A DNA stretch of 64,000 bases from Strongylocentrotus droebachiensis. Taxonomy: Eukaryota; Echinodermata; Echinoidea; Camarodonta; Strongylocentrotidae. Below the pieces are notes generated by a model. That model was not told the origin of the DNA, did no database searches, and was given only the letters and a program-made list of their open reading frames with translations. Shown one piece after another: positions 1 to 9,528 of this stretch (its first letter is position 1; every line of letters begins with the position of its first letter). Made by a program: the position numbers and the translations under genes. The stretch spans positions 62,001 to 126,000 of the forward strand of contig JAVYIG010005335.1 of assembly GCA_035222895.1 (NCBI GenBank), given 5' to 3'.

Positions 1-153
1 TTTTGGCCAACGTGGGTCCTTGCATGTCGGGAGAGATGACCCATCTAAAAGAATGTCTTATTACAGCCATCCTTCTCTTGGTAACCTTCATCATGATTGA
101 ATATATCATTTGGCTCGTCAGGTGATTGGCAAGCTCCAGACTTCATTTCGAAT
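1..153 (-). pseudogene. Degenerate C2H2 zinc-finger exon, runs off left edge
   Basis: Read on the minus strand from position 153 downward, a pyrimidine-rich stretch ending in CAG (154-156) looks like a splice acceptor. The following frame (A|TTC GAA ATG...) is open to a TAG at 47-45 and then continues, in the same frame, to the window edge. Across that stop the residues read DGCNKTFF*MGHLSRHARTH. Cys-X12-His-X3-His spacing and the HLSRHxRTH signature are those of a classical C2H2 zinc finger (established family knowledge). The first zinc-ligand Cys is missing: position -5 from the second Cys is Gln. With two defects this is most simply a decayed finger or pseudo-exon. Alternatives are an error at the TAG, or a second acceptor using the TTCTTTTAG just before the ATG. 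The rest of any gene lies outside the window. Confidence 0.45.
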
Positions 154-156
154 CTG

Positions 157-610
157 TGAAGAAATTGACATAGATTCCCAATAAATGATGGCAAAGCCTT
201 CCCTAGAAATCAACTCTAGGCAATTTCAAGAGCCTTGTCCCCCACTTTTTGAAATGTGTGAAAATTACAATGAGGCATTTTGTTATCAGTACCCTGCATA
301 TAGTTTTTAAAAATGCTAACAATCAATCCAATGCTGGCACTGTAACTTAAAAAGTTCCAATTAATTGTGTAAGAGTTAAAATTGTCATGAAAATTCAATC
401 ATATCTCCTTCATTTACATGTAATAGTGACTTTATAAAACTAAATAGTAAATAATTGCATGTTACAAATACAAATACAGACTCTTCGTAAATTTGTATGT
501 TACAGGGCCTAGATTAATGTATTGAAGCCCTTCTGCACTAGTTAGCCAAGAGGGATTAGACCTTCCTGCATGGTCACTGACAGGTGGTTATCTCTTAAAT
601 CAGCTCTCAA
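157..610. other. AT-rich non-coding stretch, nothing recognised
   Basis: No convincing ORF, RNA gene or repeat boundary was seen. If the zinc-finger exon at the left edge is genuine, this would be its upstream intron. Confidence 0.5.
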
Positions 611-700
611 TTAACTTAACCCTTACTGTACTGGGCTATTTTGAGCACCTTACTGACTGGGGGGGGGGGGGGGGGGGGGGCTGTGATCTCGGCCGTTGAA
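611..700 (+). repeat. Dispersed repeat fragment with 22-bp G-tract
   Basis: A 'TTAACCCTTACTGTACTGGG' type sequence is followed within about 40 bp by a pure G-run (659-680). A second, inverted relative occurs at about 2990-3040, where the minus strand reads TTAACCCTTATCGTACTGGG next to a 19-bp tract (2995-3013). The pairing of the same motif with a G/C tract in both places suggests one dispersed repeat family rather than independent slippage. Confidence 0.5.
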
Positions 701-1784
701 TGCCTGATGAACACGAAAATTTGCATGTTTGTAGATATTTACGTAAGGAACAAGATAGTATAATTTGTTTTTTTCCTAATATGCAAATTTTTGTCGTTAA
801 AGCCTAATTAATTACGGTATGCAAAATGCTAATTTAATGCATTTTACAGAAAACTCGACAAAGTTGTCTGTAGACTTGTGAAGAATCTTGAAAATGTATT
901 GAATAAATGTTTCCTTCATCTCAAATCCATGAGGTTTCATTATTTTTATGATATTTGAAAATGCATAGGTTAATTTGAACCAGAACGTCAATGACGTAGC
1001 GCTCATCCACATCTCGCAACAATAAATATCGTAAATTTTATGTGGTACACTTTTGAACTGGTCAAAAAATAAAAATTTGATGCCCTGGAAAGGACATAAT
1101 TTCATTTAGCTGTACAAGATTAAATAGAAACTCAAGGAAATGGAATGAAAATTGGTTGAAAAATATATGGTTTTAAAAATGACAAGCAGGACTCGAACTT
1201 AGTAAGAAATAAATGTAAACATACTCATCTTTTATTATGATAAAAAAGGACAGAGGTATAAATAATCAGTAAATTGTCAACAGAAAAATATGGCAAAATG
1301 ATAATTTTGTAAGGGACAAAAACGAGTAATTAATCAATGGAGCAAAATCTCAAAATTCTGTGTAGAATTTTAGTAAACCAAATTTAGCTCTACCAGATAA
1401 GGCAAACCAAATCAAAATCGGTCAAGAAATGAGAAAGAAGAAGCAATTTTTATTATTTTTTGAATAAATTTGCATAAATTACCATAATTAATTAATGGAG
1501 AACAATTTCAAATTCTGTGTAGTAGTTTAGTGTTCCAAAGTTAGCTCTACGATATAAAGCAAACCAAATCAAAATCGGTCGAAATATGAAGGAGAAGAAG
1601 CATTTTTTGTGATTTCGAATAAATTTGCATAAATTAGCATAGATAATGATTTTCACGATTCTGTGTAGAAGTTGTAAATCCCCCTCCTAGCCCTATCATA
1701 TGAAATAGTCCAAGAGCCTGCTTGAATCAATCAGAATCAAAATCGGTTGAAAAATAACGAAGAAGAAGCATTTTGAAAACTGTG

Positions 1785-1855
1785 GACGGACGGTACGACA
1801 GACGGAAGGTACGACGGACGGTACGACGGACAGAAGGACGGACGGACGCCACGCC
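1785..1855. repeat. Imperfect ACGG microsatellite
   Basis: GACGGACGG and GGTACGACGGAC variants are repeated over about 70 bp, just inside the hairpin of the Helitron-like block. Confidence 0.8.
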
Positions 1856-1869
1856 ATGGCATACTGGTA

Positions 1870-1900
1870 AGCTCATCAGGCCCTTCGGGCTGGATGAGCT
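1870..1900. repeat. Nested terminal hairpin AGCTCATC...GATGAGCT
   Basis: The outer arms are 8 bp (1870-1877 and 1893-1900). The inner stem is GCCC-TTC-GGGC. It is followed by an A-run and is the candidate 3' terminus of the Helitron-like block. Confidence 0.7.
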
Positions 1901-1974
1901 AAAAAGCATAGGTTAATTTGAAAATGCATAGGTTAATTTGCATAAATTATGAATACGCAAATTTAGCATTCATT

Positions 1975-2367
1975 AAAGATGAAGTTGAGTTCTGGTCATG
2001 CGATTGCATTGTGAAAGAAACGGTGTGGAACCGACCAGAAAAGGTTGATCATCTAGCATATAAGAATTTGTGTGCATTGCAAGGTTCTGGAATCATCAAA
2101 ATGATAAGAAATTTGGCCAAGTCTTGGTAAAGTTACAAACACTGCACACAGAAAGATGTATATGGGACTACACGAACACGTGGCGTAAAAAGCCGGCCCC
2201 CCGATTTCTACGATGTTACATGCATATTTAGAATATGAAGGCATTTGAAGAGCCATGCTTTTCAGGGAACATGTCTTATCTGATGTTCTTCCACACTTGC
2301 ATAATAAGAATGAGTAATGCTCACAAATTATTTTTCACCTCTTCCCAGAACTCAACCTTCTCTTTAA
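1975..2367 (+). repeat. Dispersed 390-bp repeat, copy 1
   Basis: From AAAGATGAAGTTGAG to CCTTCTCTTTAA this matches 4176-4566 in the same orientation with scattered substitutions and small indels. The short open frames inside it (for example around 1918-2130) are not kept in the second copy, so no protein is claimed. The two copies have different flanks and are 2.2 kb apart, so they are either two insertions of one interspersed family or an old segmental copy. Confidence 0.85.
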
Positions 2368-2700
2368 TATCAAATCTGGAAATAAACAAGGAACTAGAAT
2401 CATTACAAAAATTGTCAGACTCCACTTTTTGAATGTTGAAACTCATTATTCTCATTTTACTCATTTTCTAACACAAAATAGTTATTTAGATGTTATTAAT
2501 AATAATTTATGCAAATTTGATGCGATTTTCAAATATTTATTTTCTTATGTATTTTATTGTTTTTTTATTTCTTATTATATCTATTGTTTTGGAATACATC
2601 AAGTTACTTTGAGAAACATATAAAAGCAATTTGATATCAATTCATATCTCCCACTTACATTTGTAGGAAGAATTACAGCTAAACCTGTATTCACATTTCT
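2368..2700. other. AT-rich stretch, nothing recognised
   Basis: Low-complexity TTATT-rich sequence with only short chance frames. Confidence 0.5.
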
Positions 2701-2705
2701 GCTTG

Positions 2706-2790
2706 TAATAATAATAATAATAACAGGCATTTTTATAGCGCCGTCTATCTAGATAATTCTATTCCGAAGCGCATTTATTATTACCCCGGC
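2706..2790. repeat. (TAA)n run plus retroposon-like tail
   Basis: A TAA microsatellite (about 2706-2723) is followed by a short segment with TTTTTATAGCGCC and, about 30 bp on, GAAGCGC. This arrangement resembles the trinucleotide-tailed 3' end of a short retroposon in marine invertebrates. The family is not identified; this is inference from appearance. Confidence 0.3.
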
Positions 2791-2989
2791 TTTAGCCTAG
2801 CTGCTGTACATGAATATATGTAATTATAGCACTTGTTGATGACATGCACATACTAATTGTTATGTAACACCTTACAGGTATATCCGATATCAACGAAAAT
2901 GGTATCATAATGTGCGTAAGACTTGTGGGAAAAAAGTCCTGAAATGACAATTCAAAATTCCAAGCGGTTGCTAGGCAATCTCTGAAAAT

Positions 2990-3045
2990 GTCGAGGGGGG
3001 GGGGGGGGGGGGGCCTCCTCCCCAGTACGATAAGGGTTAAGAAAG
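2990..3045 (-). repeat. Inverted relative of the 611-700 repeat with 19-bp G-tract
   Basis: On the minus strand this reads TTAACCCTTATCGTACTGGG followed by a C-run, which is 19 G on the plus strand at 2995-3013. It matches the motif-plus-tract arrangement at 611-700. Confidence 0.5.
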
Positions 3046-3232
3046 AGGGGACCATGGGGGACCAACGGTCGCTGATCAGGCATAGACTGCTATATAGAGG
3101 GCGCAAGTTGTTATAAGTAGTGCAGTGGGGCTTTAAGTACATGTAGATACTAGATAGCCCCACATAACCTTGGCTTATGAAGATAAATATCCAGGAAATG
3201 ATATGTTTATGTTCCTCATTCAATGGTACTAG

Positions 3233-3679
3233 CAGCCTTTTCACACACAGCTAAAATTCATCGTATCTAGAGATGATTAGAATCATCGTAAAAATTTAAT
3301 CATGTTTATAGACAAAATTTCCCAGTGTGAACATCGTTTATACGATGTTGGGATAGATACGAAGTCGCGATCCATACGCCCCTAAAAGCAGGCTGCAGAT
3401 ACGAAGTTCGTATCTAGAGAGCTTGACATTTTGTGTGTGAAAGGAAATTCGTGTTTAAACATGTTTAAAATGGATGGAGCGACCGCTCTGTTTGATATGA
3501 CCTGACCTTCAATGCGCAATGGCACTACTGCGCATTTTACGAGCAGTAGTTAATCACGAAACGATTAACGATCGCAACGAAATTTCTGTGTGTGAAAGGC
3601 TCGTGATTAGTTTAAACACGTTCGAAACACGTTTATACTAGTCATGTTTATAGAATTTTAGCCGTGTGTGAAAAGGCTG
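3233..3679. mobile_element. 447-bp MITE with TIRs CAGCCTTTTCACACA...
   Basis: The left end reads CAGCCTTTTCACACACAGCT and the right end is its reverse complement with one mismatch (GCCGTGTGTGAAAAGGCTG). The arms extend about 26 bp into AAAATTC/GAATTTT. The interior repeats the theme GTGTGTGAAAGG at about 3433 and 3590, and holds a small hairpin (ACATCG-TTTATA-CGATGT near 3341). There is no ORF. The CAG...CTG termini recall hAT elements, but the flanking 8-mers do not match, so a target-site duplication is not seen and the superfamily is open. Confidence 0.75.
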
Positions 3680-3739
3680 TAAATGGATGGACATTAGAAT
3701 GACGACATCAGCTGTATGGAGCCAAAGGTTGTTAACTCA

Positions 3740-3775
3740 TTTTTTTTTTTTTTTTTTTGGGGGGGGGGGGGGGGG
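3740..3775 (+). repeat. T19-G17 compound homopolymer
   Basis: A pure T-run runs directly into a pure G-run. Confidence 0.9.
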
Positions 3776-4175
3776 TCAGATAATTTTGGTTCTAGAACAC
3801 ATGCCAAAAATGTACATCCCCCCTCTATGGTTCATGACTGACCAATGCCAGCAGGGCAGAATGATGGACGGTGCTGTATTATTGCTCCAGGCTATATTGT
3901 TATGTAGTACTTGTATCACTCCCCCTCCCTTCAGTCATTCACCTTTCATTCACCTTTGTCCCTCCTCCATGATAAAACAGAACCCCTTTATCCCATTATA
4001 TTTTATTATAAACAATTGACCATTAATGACCACCCCAGAGTTAGCTTCAAGGATCGAACCACATTCCAAGAACTATGACTCATACTAGGCCCAAACCCCA
4101 GTCACTTGCACTCTCCATTGCCACTCCCAATACTACCATAGTGACCCTGACCATTAACCAATCATAAGCATGTTT

Positions 4176-4566
4176 AAAGATGAAGTTGAGTTCTGGTCAT
4201 GTGATTGCATTGTGAAAGAAAAGGTGTGGAATCGACCTGAAAGGTTGATCATCTAGCATTTAAGAATTTGTTTGTATTGCAAGGTTCTGGAATCATCAAA
4301 ATGATATGAAATTTGGCCGAGTCTTGGTAAAGTTACAAACACTGTACACAGAAAGATGTATATGGGACTACACGAACACGTGGCGTAAAAATCCCACCCC
4401 CGAGTTTTACGATGTTACATGACATATTTAGAATATGAAGGCATTTGAAGAGCCACACTTTTCAGGGAACATGTCTTATCTGATGTTCTTCCACACTTGC
4501 ATAATAAGAATGATAACGCTCACAAATTATTTTTCACCTCTTCCCAGAACTCAACCTTCTCTTTAA
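4176..4566 (+). repeat. Dispersed 390-bp repeat, copy 2
   Basis: Direct-orientation counterpart of 1975-2367. Differences include CATGTGATTG for CATGCGATTG and a one-base loss in the TTGATC-upstream region. These are enough to close the frame that is open in copy 1. Confidence 0.85.
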
Positions 4567-4929
4567 GTCACCCATCCCAACATTGTTTCTCTCCCCAAAA
4601 CTTTCCATATTGTAAAGTTTGCTGGTCATAAGGACTTTGATTTCAGCCATCAACCGCTGAAGATAATTTACTACCATCTACGTGTAATCTCAACTACACA
4701 TGTACATGTACATACAATGTAATAGCATTGAGAGTTGCTGCACTTTGCCAAATAAATGTATCTCATTTCAACTGTATAAAGAACTTGTATTCAGCGGCTC
4801 AGCCTGCTAATTTATAAACTTCTCATCATTAAATAAGATCTCAACACGACAATATGTTTGGGTAAGGGTTGCTATTGGAGTTCAGCTGTGAGAATAGGAT
4901 TAGGAACAGTGTTTGTCACAGGGTTCAAG
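4567..4929. other. Unannotated stretch
   Basis: No coding or repeat structure was recognised apart from short TACATG alternation near 4700-4715. Confidence 0.5.
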
Positions 4930-5000
4930 TTATTAGGGACTTTTAGATTGAGTGGACGTTCACGCCGTTCTCGTCCACTCAATCTAAAAGTCCCTAATAA
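4930..5000. repeat. Perfect hairpin, 29-bp arms, 13-nt loop
   Basis: Arm 4930-4958 (beginning TTATTAGGGACTTTTAGATT) is exactly reverse-complementary over 29 bp to 4972-5000, with loop 4959-4971. The lack of any mismatch implies a recent origin or selection. The likeliest reading is an extreme internal-deletion derivative of a TIR transposon, reduced to its two ends. A miRNA-like precursor is the alternative. Confidence 0.9.
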
Positions 5001-5634
5001 TTCATTTAGTGTGCATTGAACAGGAAGCAATAGACCAGTTCATAGAAACAATCTGCGCAGATAAAGGTCACTTGTACAAATTGTAAAACCCATGAGAATA
5101 TTACTGGATACATTCTAACGATAGTTACATAATCATTATTCATGCATGCACCTGTGTTTGATAGAATGTATCACAGATGCTATTTAAGACAATTGCATTA
5201 CTTAAAAATGAAAACTGGTGTCATAAATGAATTCCTTGTCATAGAAAACCCTTGAACAGTCGGATTATCCATGTTTTCAGGCTTCCTGGATTAAGATTAC
5301 CAACATTATTACATATTGCACATAAATGCTAATTATATGATTATGGTAATTAGGCTATTACAAAAATTGCCCAACGTTGCCAAGCTGGCAACCAAGCTGA
5401 ATTTACTTCAATACCCATCTAGAACAAGAATCAACAAAAAAACCTTGTACTTAACAATTTGTCCAGGTCATGTACATGGTATATGGTACCGTCTAAGTAC
5501 TGGACTAAAACTATTTATTACCGGTATACATTTGCATTCAAGAACTTTCTTTTCAGGCCACTACATTTTACTAGAAGCTACATGTACCTTAGACCATTAG
5601 AGTAACATACATACATGTATTTATCATTACCTAC
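5001..5634 (-). other. Possible intron downstream of exon candidate; otherwise nothing seen
   Basis: No further exon could be defended. The open frame on the plus strand at 5316-5600 lacks any recognisable motif and looks like chance. Confidence 0.4.
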
Positions 5635-5758
5635 CAGATGTTTATCTGTATCCTCCATTTCTGCTGGAGAATCCTCAAAAGAATCCTCCTCCATTTTTCT
5701 TTGACTTTCTGTTCTATGGTCATCTTTACGACTTTCACTGGCTCATCTTGCTTCACAC
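5635..5758 (-). CDS. Candidate first coding exon (20 codons, acidic N-terminus)
   Basis: On the minus strand, a pyrimidine tract (CTTCCTTTTTTACTGCATGTAG) ends in an AG at 5760-5759. This gives a plausible acceptor and an exon starting at 5758. An ATG at 5694-5692 sits in a strong context (A at -3, G at +4) and opens 20 codons (MEEDSFEDSPAEMEDTDK...), ending exactly at a GTAGGT donor after 5635, phase 0. The 64 nt before the ATG would be 5' UTR. The product is Glu/Asp-rich and matches no family I recognise. A second frame, open through the whole exon, is Lys/Arg-rich, so an internal exon in that frame is the alternative. Downstream exons would lie at lower coordinates. A link to the zinc-finger exon at 1-153 cannot be direct because the phases do not match. 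Confidence 0.35.
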
Positions 5759-5760
5759 CT

Positions 5761-6003
5761 ACATGCAGTAAAAAAGGAAGATGGGTAGATAACAACGTGC
5801 ATTAATATTTGCAATTCTCCAACCATGCAATTCTACTGCGAGTTGCAATTGATTCGTACTTGTGAACTTTTCACAAATAATAGTAACAATGTTGTTTTTA
5901 AAACTAAAGATGACAACAAGTTCAAACAAAAATTTGGACATTAATTGGCAGCTAGTTTGGTCCTAGTTTCTGAGTTGACAGTGACACCCTGTGTATGATT
6001 GAC
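5761..6003. other. Upstream flank or intron of the exon candidate
   Basis: Contains the polypyrimidine tract used by the exon candidate. No other feature was recognised. Confidence 0.4.
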
Positions 6004-6217
6004 CTGGGATACATTTTTACTCACAGTACCATGCCGGTGCTTTTCCGGGCATGGGTGAGTGTCGGACGGCCGACATAGGCCAGGTGGAGGGTCATAAATC
6101 GGCAAATTTGTTATTTAAAAAAAAATGGCAACCGTGTATTCGAGTACGAGAAATCGTAGTCGAGTAGTTGTCAACAGTGCAAGTACTCACCTATTCGCGT
6201 ACTCATCGCAGCTTTTA
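6004..6217 (-). repeat. Interspersed SINE/MITE-like repeat, copy A (inverted)
   Basis: The reverse complement aligns along its length with 7981-8176. Shared blocks are GCTGCGAYGAGTA, CACTGTTGACAACTACT, ACGATTTCTCGTACTCGAAT, an A- or T-rich spacer, and the GGCATGGTAC...GTAAAAATGT end. It has no ORF. The GGCTGCGACGAGTAGTCGA-like start recalls hAT termini, but no matching inverted end was found. Confidence 0.75.
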
Positions 6218-7980
6218 TTGTTATGCATTGTAAAGATCACAATTTCCAGTACCGCATTGCTGCTATCTATCTCTTTACCATTTTATTATTTATGATTTTT
6301 CGTTCATTTTGCGGGATATAAAAGAAGAATGCGGAAATGCGGAAAAAAGAAAAAAGAAACAAAAATTGAAATTTTCTGCCAAAAGCAGAAAGGTTGGGAG
6401 GTCTGGTAATGCCTCACAAAAGTGCACTAATATAGCTACCGGTAGGCCCTTCAGGTGAAATTTATTTTCTAAGAGATAAAGGCGTAATTTGCCAGAGATA
6501 GAACTTTTTGAACTAAGTTTTTGAGCCAAATTCTGTGAACAGATTTAATCTGTTGTGTTTCTTCGCTCAGTGGAGCCAGCGTTTTCTGAAGTTTTGATGA
6601 AAGCTTGCATGTATGCATGCATAGTCTATACTTTCAGCAATCTTGCAGTAAATGAACAGTTTTTTTCAACCAAAAAAAGGGGCTCAATTCATGAAAGTGG
6701 TATATCTCTGAGCTACCATGGCAACAATGTTTAACCCTTTGAAAGCGCGTCCGTGCACGGCGATTGTTTCCCCTGTGACGGAGCAATTTCAGTTACATCG
6801 CCAGTAATGGAAAATTTGGCGTTGCTTTCTACTTTCATTGCGCCTCATTCAGTCATTTTCGTGATTTTTAGTAAATGTAAAAATGAAAGATCAGACTTTT
6901 TTCTTTCTAAAGATATAAGTTTTGTTCATCAATACGAAAAGTAAGGTCTGTTATTTTTGAGGAAAATTGCCATCTTATTTTGCTGAAGCTTCACGTCTTT
7001 CTTTTTCAATACACTCACAATACAAATTGCGTAAGCACCTCCGTACGCGCAGATCAGGCGATATCTCCATTCATTCCCCCATTGTCAATGATTGTCGTCT
7101 GCTAAAGCTCGGCCGATTATCAACCGTATCATAAATAATAGGCATAAGCCTTCGTTTTACATGGGTTTTCGACACATTTTGTAACTATATTCTGACCAAC
7201 ATTATGCCATGATCTACATTGAATGCCCCTTCTTTTAAATGTGCAAATCAAATATAGGACTATTTGGGAAATGAATTTTGAGATGAACATTGTCATTGTT
7301 TTATTCTCGAAAACAAAAATAATATTTACTATGAATGCTTTCGACTTTGATTCTCATAATTTGAAAAATTCATTTTGCCATCTGAAAAAAAGCAGTCATG
7401 TGCCTTATCATATTACCATCTTACCACTATTGCCTAAATATATTTTATGGAATAAAATGACACACAAATCCCAGGATAACCATTAAACAGCTAGACTAGT
7501 TTTTGGTTATTATATGAATAACTACAATACATCTCTGGAAATGTGAGGAAAACAACGCCCTCTTATATTGCCCAGTAAAAATCATCCAATCACCGATGGA
7601 AAATCGCCATGTAATCATCTTCATCAACAAAACCAATAATCTAAAGCCTTGAATCATAAATAATATAATGCAATAATATAGCTGTCTCATAATGCCTTTT
7701 TTTCTTCGTATCATAGATCTGCAAATGTTTGAATAACTCTTTATGTGTTTCATATTCTACTTTCTAGCTATGCATCTAAATCAGTTATGTAAATACAATG
7801 ACGTCGTCAAGCAAGAATCCTGGCAAGAATATAGAACGGACGCCTCCAGCTGTACAGGTATTTTGAGGGCCTTTTTTTTTTACCCGAACACTTTTTTTTT
7901 GAAATTTGAAATGATATCACTTTTTCTAGATTTTTTTCCACGTAACTTCATTATTTTTTTGATAGATAAGATGAATGGAT
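6218..7980. other. 1.7-kb AT-rich stretch between the inverted repeat copies
   Basis: Frames of 60-140 codons occur on both strands but carry no recognisable motif, start context or splice signals. Nothing is called as a gene. Confidence 0.5.
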
Positions 7981-8176
7981 TAGGGCTGCGACGAGTAGTC
8001 GAATGCTCGAGTACCCACACTGTTGACAACTACTTGAGTACGATTTCTCGTACTCGAATATTTGGCCGCAAAAAAAAAAAAAAATCCCGGTCACCTGGCA
8101 CTGTCCAGGCTGACGCTTACCCGTGCCAGGGAGAGCGGCGGCTGCTGGCATGGTACCGTCGGTAAAAATGTTTCCC
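7981..8176 (+). repeat. Interspersed SINE/MITE-like repeat, copy B
   Basis: Same family as 6004-6217 in opposite orientation, 1.8 kb away. It includes a 14-bp A-run near 8070. The paired inverted copies could fold as a very long stem in a transcript. Confidence 0.75.
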
Positions 8177-8417
8177 AACTCAAGCACTGTCAAACTTACA
8201 ACTCAGAAACTGGAACCAAATGTCCAGATTTCTGTTTGAACTCGGAGGAAAATGGATTATTCTGCCATCTTTGGTTTTGCCATCTTTTGTTTTTAAAACA
8301 GCGTTGTTTACTGTTATTATTATTATTAAATCAGCGCCTTCAACTGCAACTTGAAGTAAAATTGCATGCGTTTTCGGTGACGGACCTGGGATACTGCCCC
8401 AGTGGTGGCAAAAATTA

Positions 8418-8626
8418 AGAGGCACTAATTTGTTTTTATTTTGGGGGGCCAATTCATGATTTTTTTTTTTTTTTTTTGCCCAATTCGTCAGGAAATATTT
8501 GCGGCGAAACAGCAAGAAGTGAATAAGAGGGGGGGGGGGGGGGGTAGAGGCACTAATATTTTGTTTGGGGGAGGCCAATTCATGAGATTTTTTTTTCTCC
8601 CAATACGTCAGGAAATATCTGCTTTT
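8418..8626 (+). repeat. Imperfect tandem duplication, period about 127 bp, with G16 tract
   Basis: GAGGCACTAAT...GGCCAATTCATGA-T-run-CCCAATTCGTCAGGAAATAT occurs at about 8420-8500 and again at about 8547-8625. A pure G-run (8529-8544) separates the two. T-run lengths differ between copies. Confidence 0.8.
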
Positions 8627-8627
8627 T

Positions 8628-9280
8628 AGGTGTCATTAATCGTCACTAAAGTAACGATTTTAAGTGAAATCAGTTGAGTTTTGTACAGTGGTGTTTGAAA
8701 TGTTGAGACAGCACAGCTTTTACTACACAGCCAGGATAGTAATGCACCTATGTGTGTTTTAATTGAAGGACTTTTCCTGTTTTAATTAAAAGATTTTTCA
8801 AAGTACACCAGAATTTTGTTTGCACCTAGTAAAAATCCATTTATACCTGTACACTCCTTTTCAATATGACATGATTTACCTTTTATGTTCACTAAAATGG
8901 CAAATGGCGCTGCCGGACCATTACGCTAGATATCGATGCATGCAGCTCAGCGCAGTACATGCATCTGCCGCAGCCGCCCCGTACAGGAGCTCTCAAGCAT
9001 CGGCTATATACTGTAGCTCCCTGCTTGAGCCTTTGAGCCCCGCTGCTGCCCGGCTGCTGGGCAGAGGGTACGGTTGCCGATCATATTATTTTCAGCGCGC
9101 GAAACTACAAGTTCCCGGGGGTACTACCCCTATATGGCACACATAGGAGCATCACTATCCTGGCTGTATACAGTGTATAGTAACAGCTGTGCTTTTGATT
9201 CTCAACATTTCAAACACCACTGTACAAAACTCAACTTAATTCACTCAAAATCGATACTTTAGTGACAATTGATGACACCT
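8628..9280. mobile_element. 653-bp element with about 130-140-bp terminal inverted repeats
   Basis: The left arm (8628-8756), starting AGGTGTCATTAATCGTCACT, is the reverse complement of the right arm (9138-9280), ending ...TTGATGACACCT, with scattered mismatches and small indels. The block from GTTGAGTTTTGTACAGTGG to GAAATGTTGAG is exactly conserved. The 380-bp interior is GC-richer, contains a further hairpin (CTCAAGCA.../...TGCTTGAG near 8992-9037), and encodes nothing recognisable. A clear target-site duplication is not visible. It is best described as a long-TIR foldback or MITE-type non-autonomous DNA transposon. Confidence 0.8.
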
Positions 9281-9528
9281 TCAATAGCAGTAAAATACAT
9301 TTCTTTTAACTTACTGATGTTAAAAAAATAAATTAAAAAAAATTCAAATGGTAAGTCTAGTGTCAAACTTTGCTTACAGCTTCATCGACATGATTGGGTG
9401 CAGTCTATGCAATATTGTGTGGTGTGTATATTTGTGTATAGGTCTAATAATATATCAAGAAGAAAATTTACATTTATAGTAATACATAATATATCTTGGC
9501 ACCATAATAACTACCAAAATGAACTACT
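9281..9528 (-). other. Probable 3' untranslated tail of the retroelement
   Basis: This lies directly downstream (minus strand) of the reverse-transcriptase stop codon. A run of A/T homopolymers near 9320-9345 may mark the element's 3' end. The boundary is uncertain. Confidence 0.35.

Larger units (their letters stand above)
959..1940. mobile_element. Helitron/HINE-like non-autonomous element (tentative)
   Basis: This block contains diverged internal modules of about 155-170 bp, marked by AAAATCGGT near 1413, 1569 and 1738, each followed by a GAAGAAGAAGCA-type segment. It then has an ACGG-rich microsatellite (about 1785-1855) and a strong terminal hairpin (1870-1900) followed by AAAAA. The motif GCATAGGTTAATTTG occurs at 963-977 and again, twice in tandem with a 20-bp period, at 1906-1940. 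Tandem modules, an internal microsatellite and a 3' hairpin together resemble Helentron-derived HINEs of marine invertebrates. No replication-initiator or helicase ORF is present, so the assignment is by structure only. Confidence 0.35.

Noticed and set aside
1180-1200. tRNA B-box-like GACTCGAACTT
   Set aside because: No A box, acceptor stem or cloverleaf around it.
2792-3244. 150-codon minus-strand frame
   Set aside because: It runs through a G-tract (proline-run) and into the MITE TIR, so it is chance.
3225-3687. 8-bp target-site duplication for the 447-bp MITE
   Set aside because: The flanking octamers GGTACTAG and TAAATGGA do not match.
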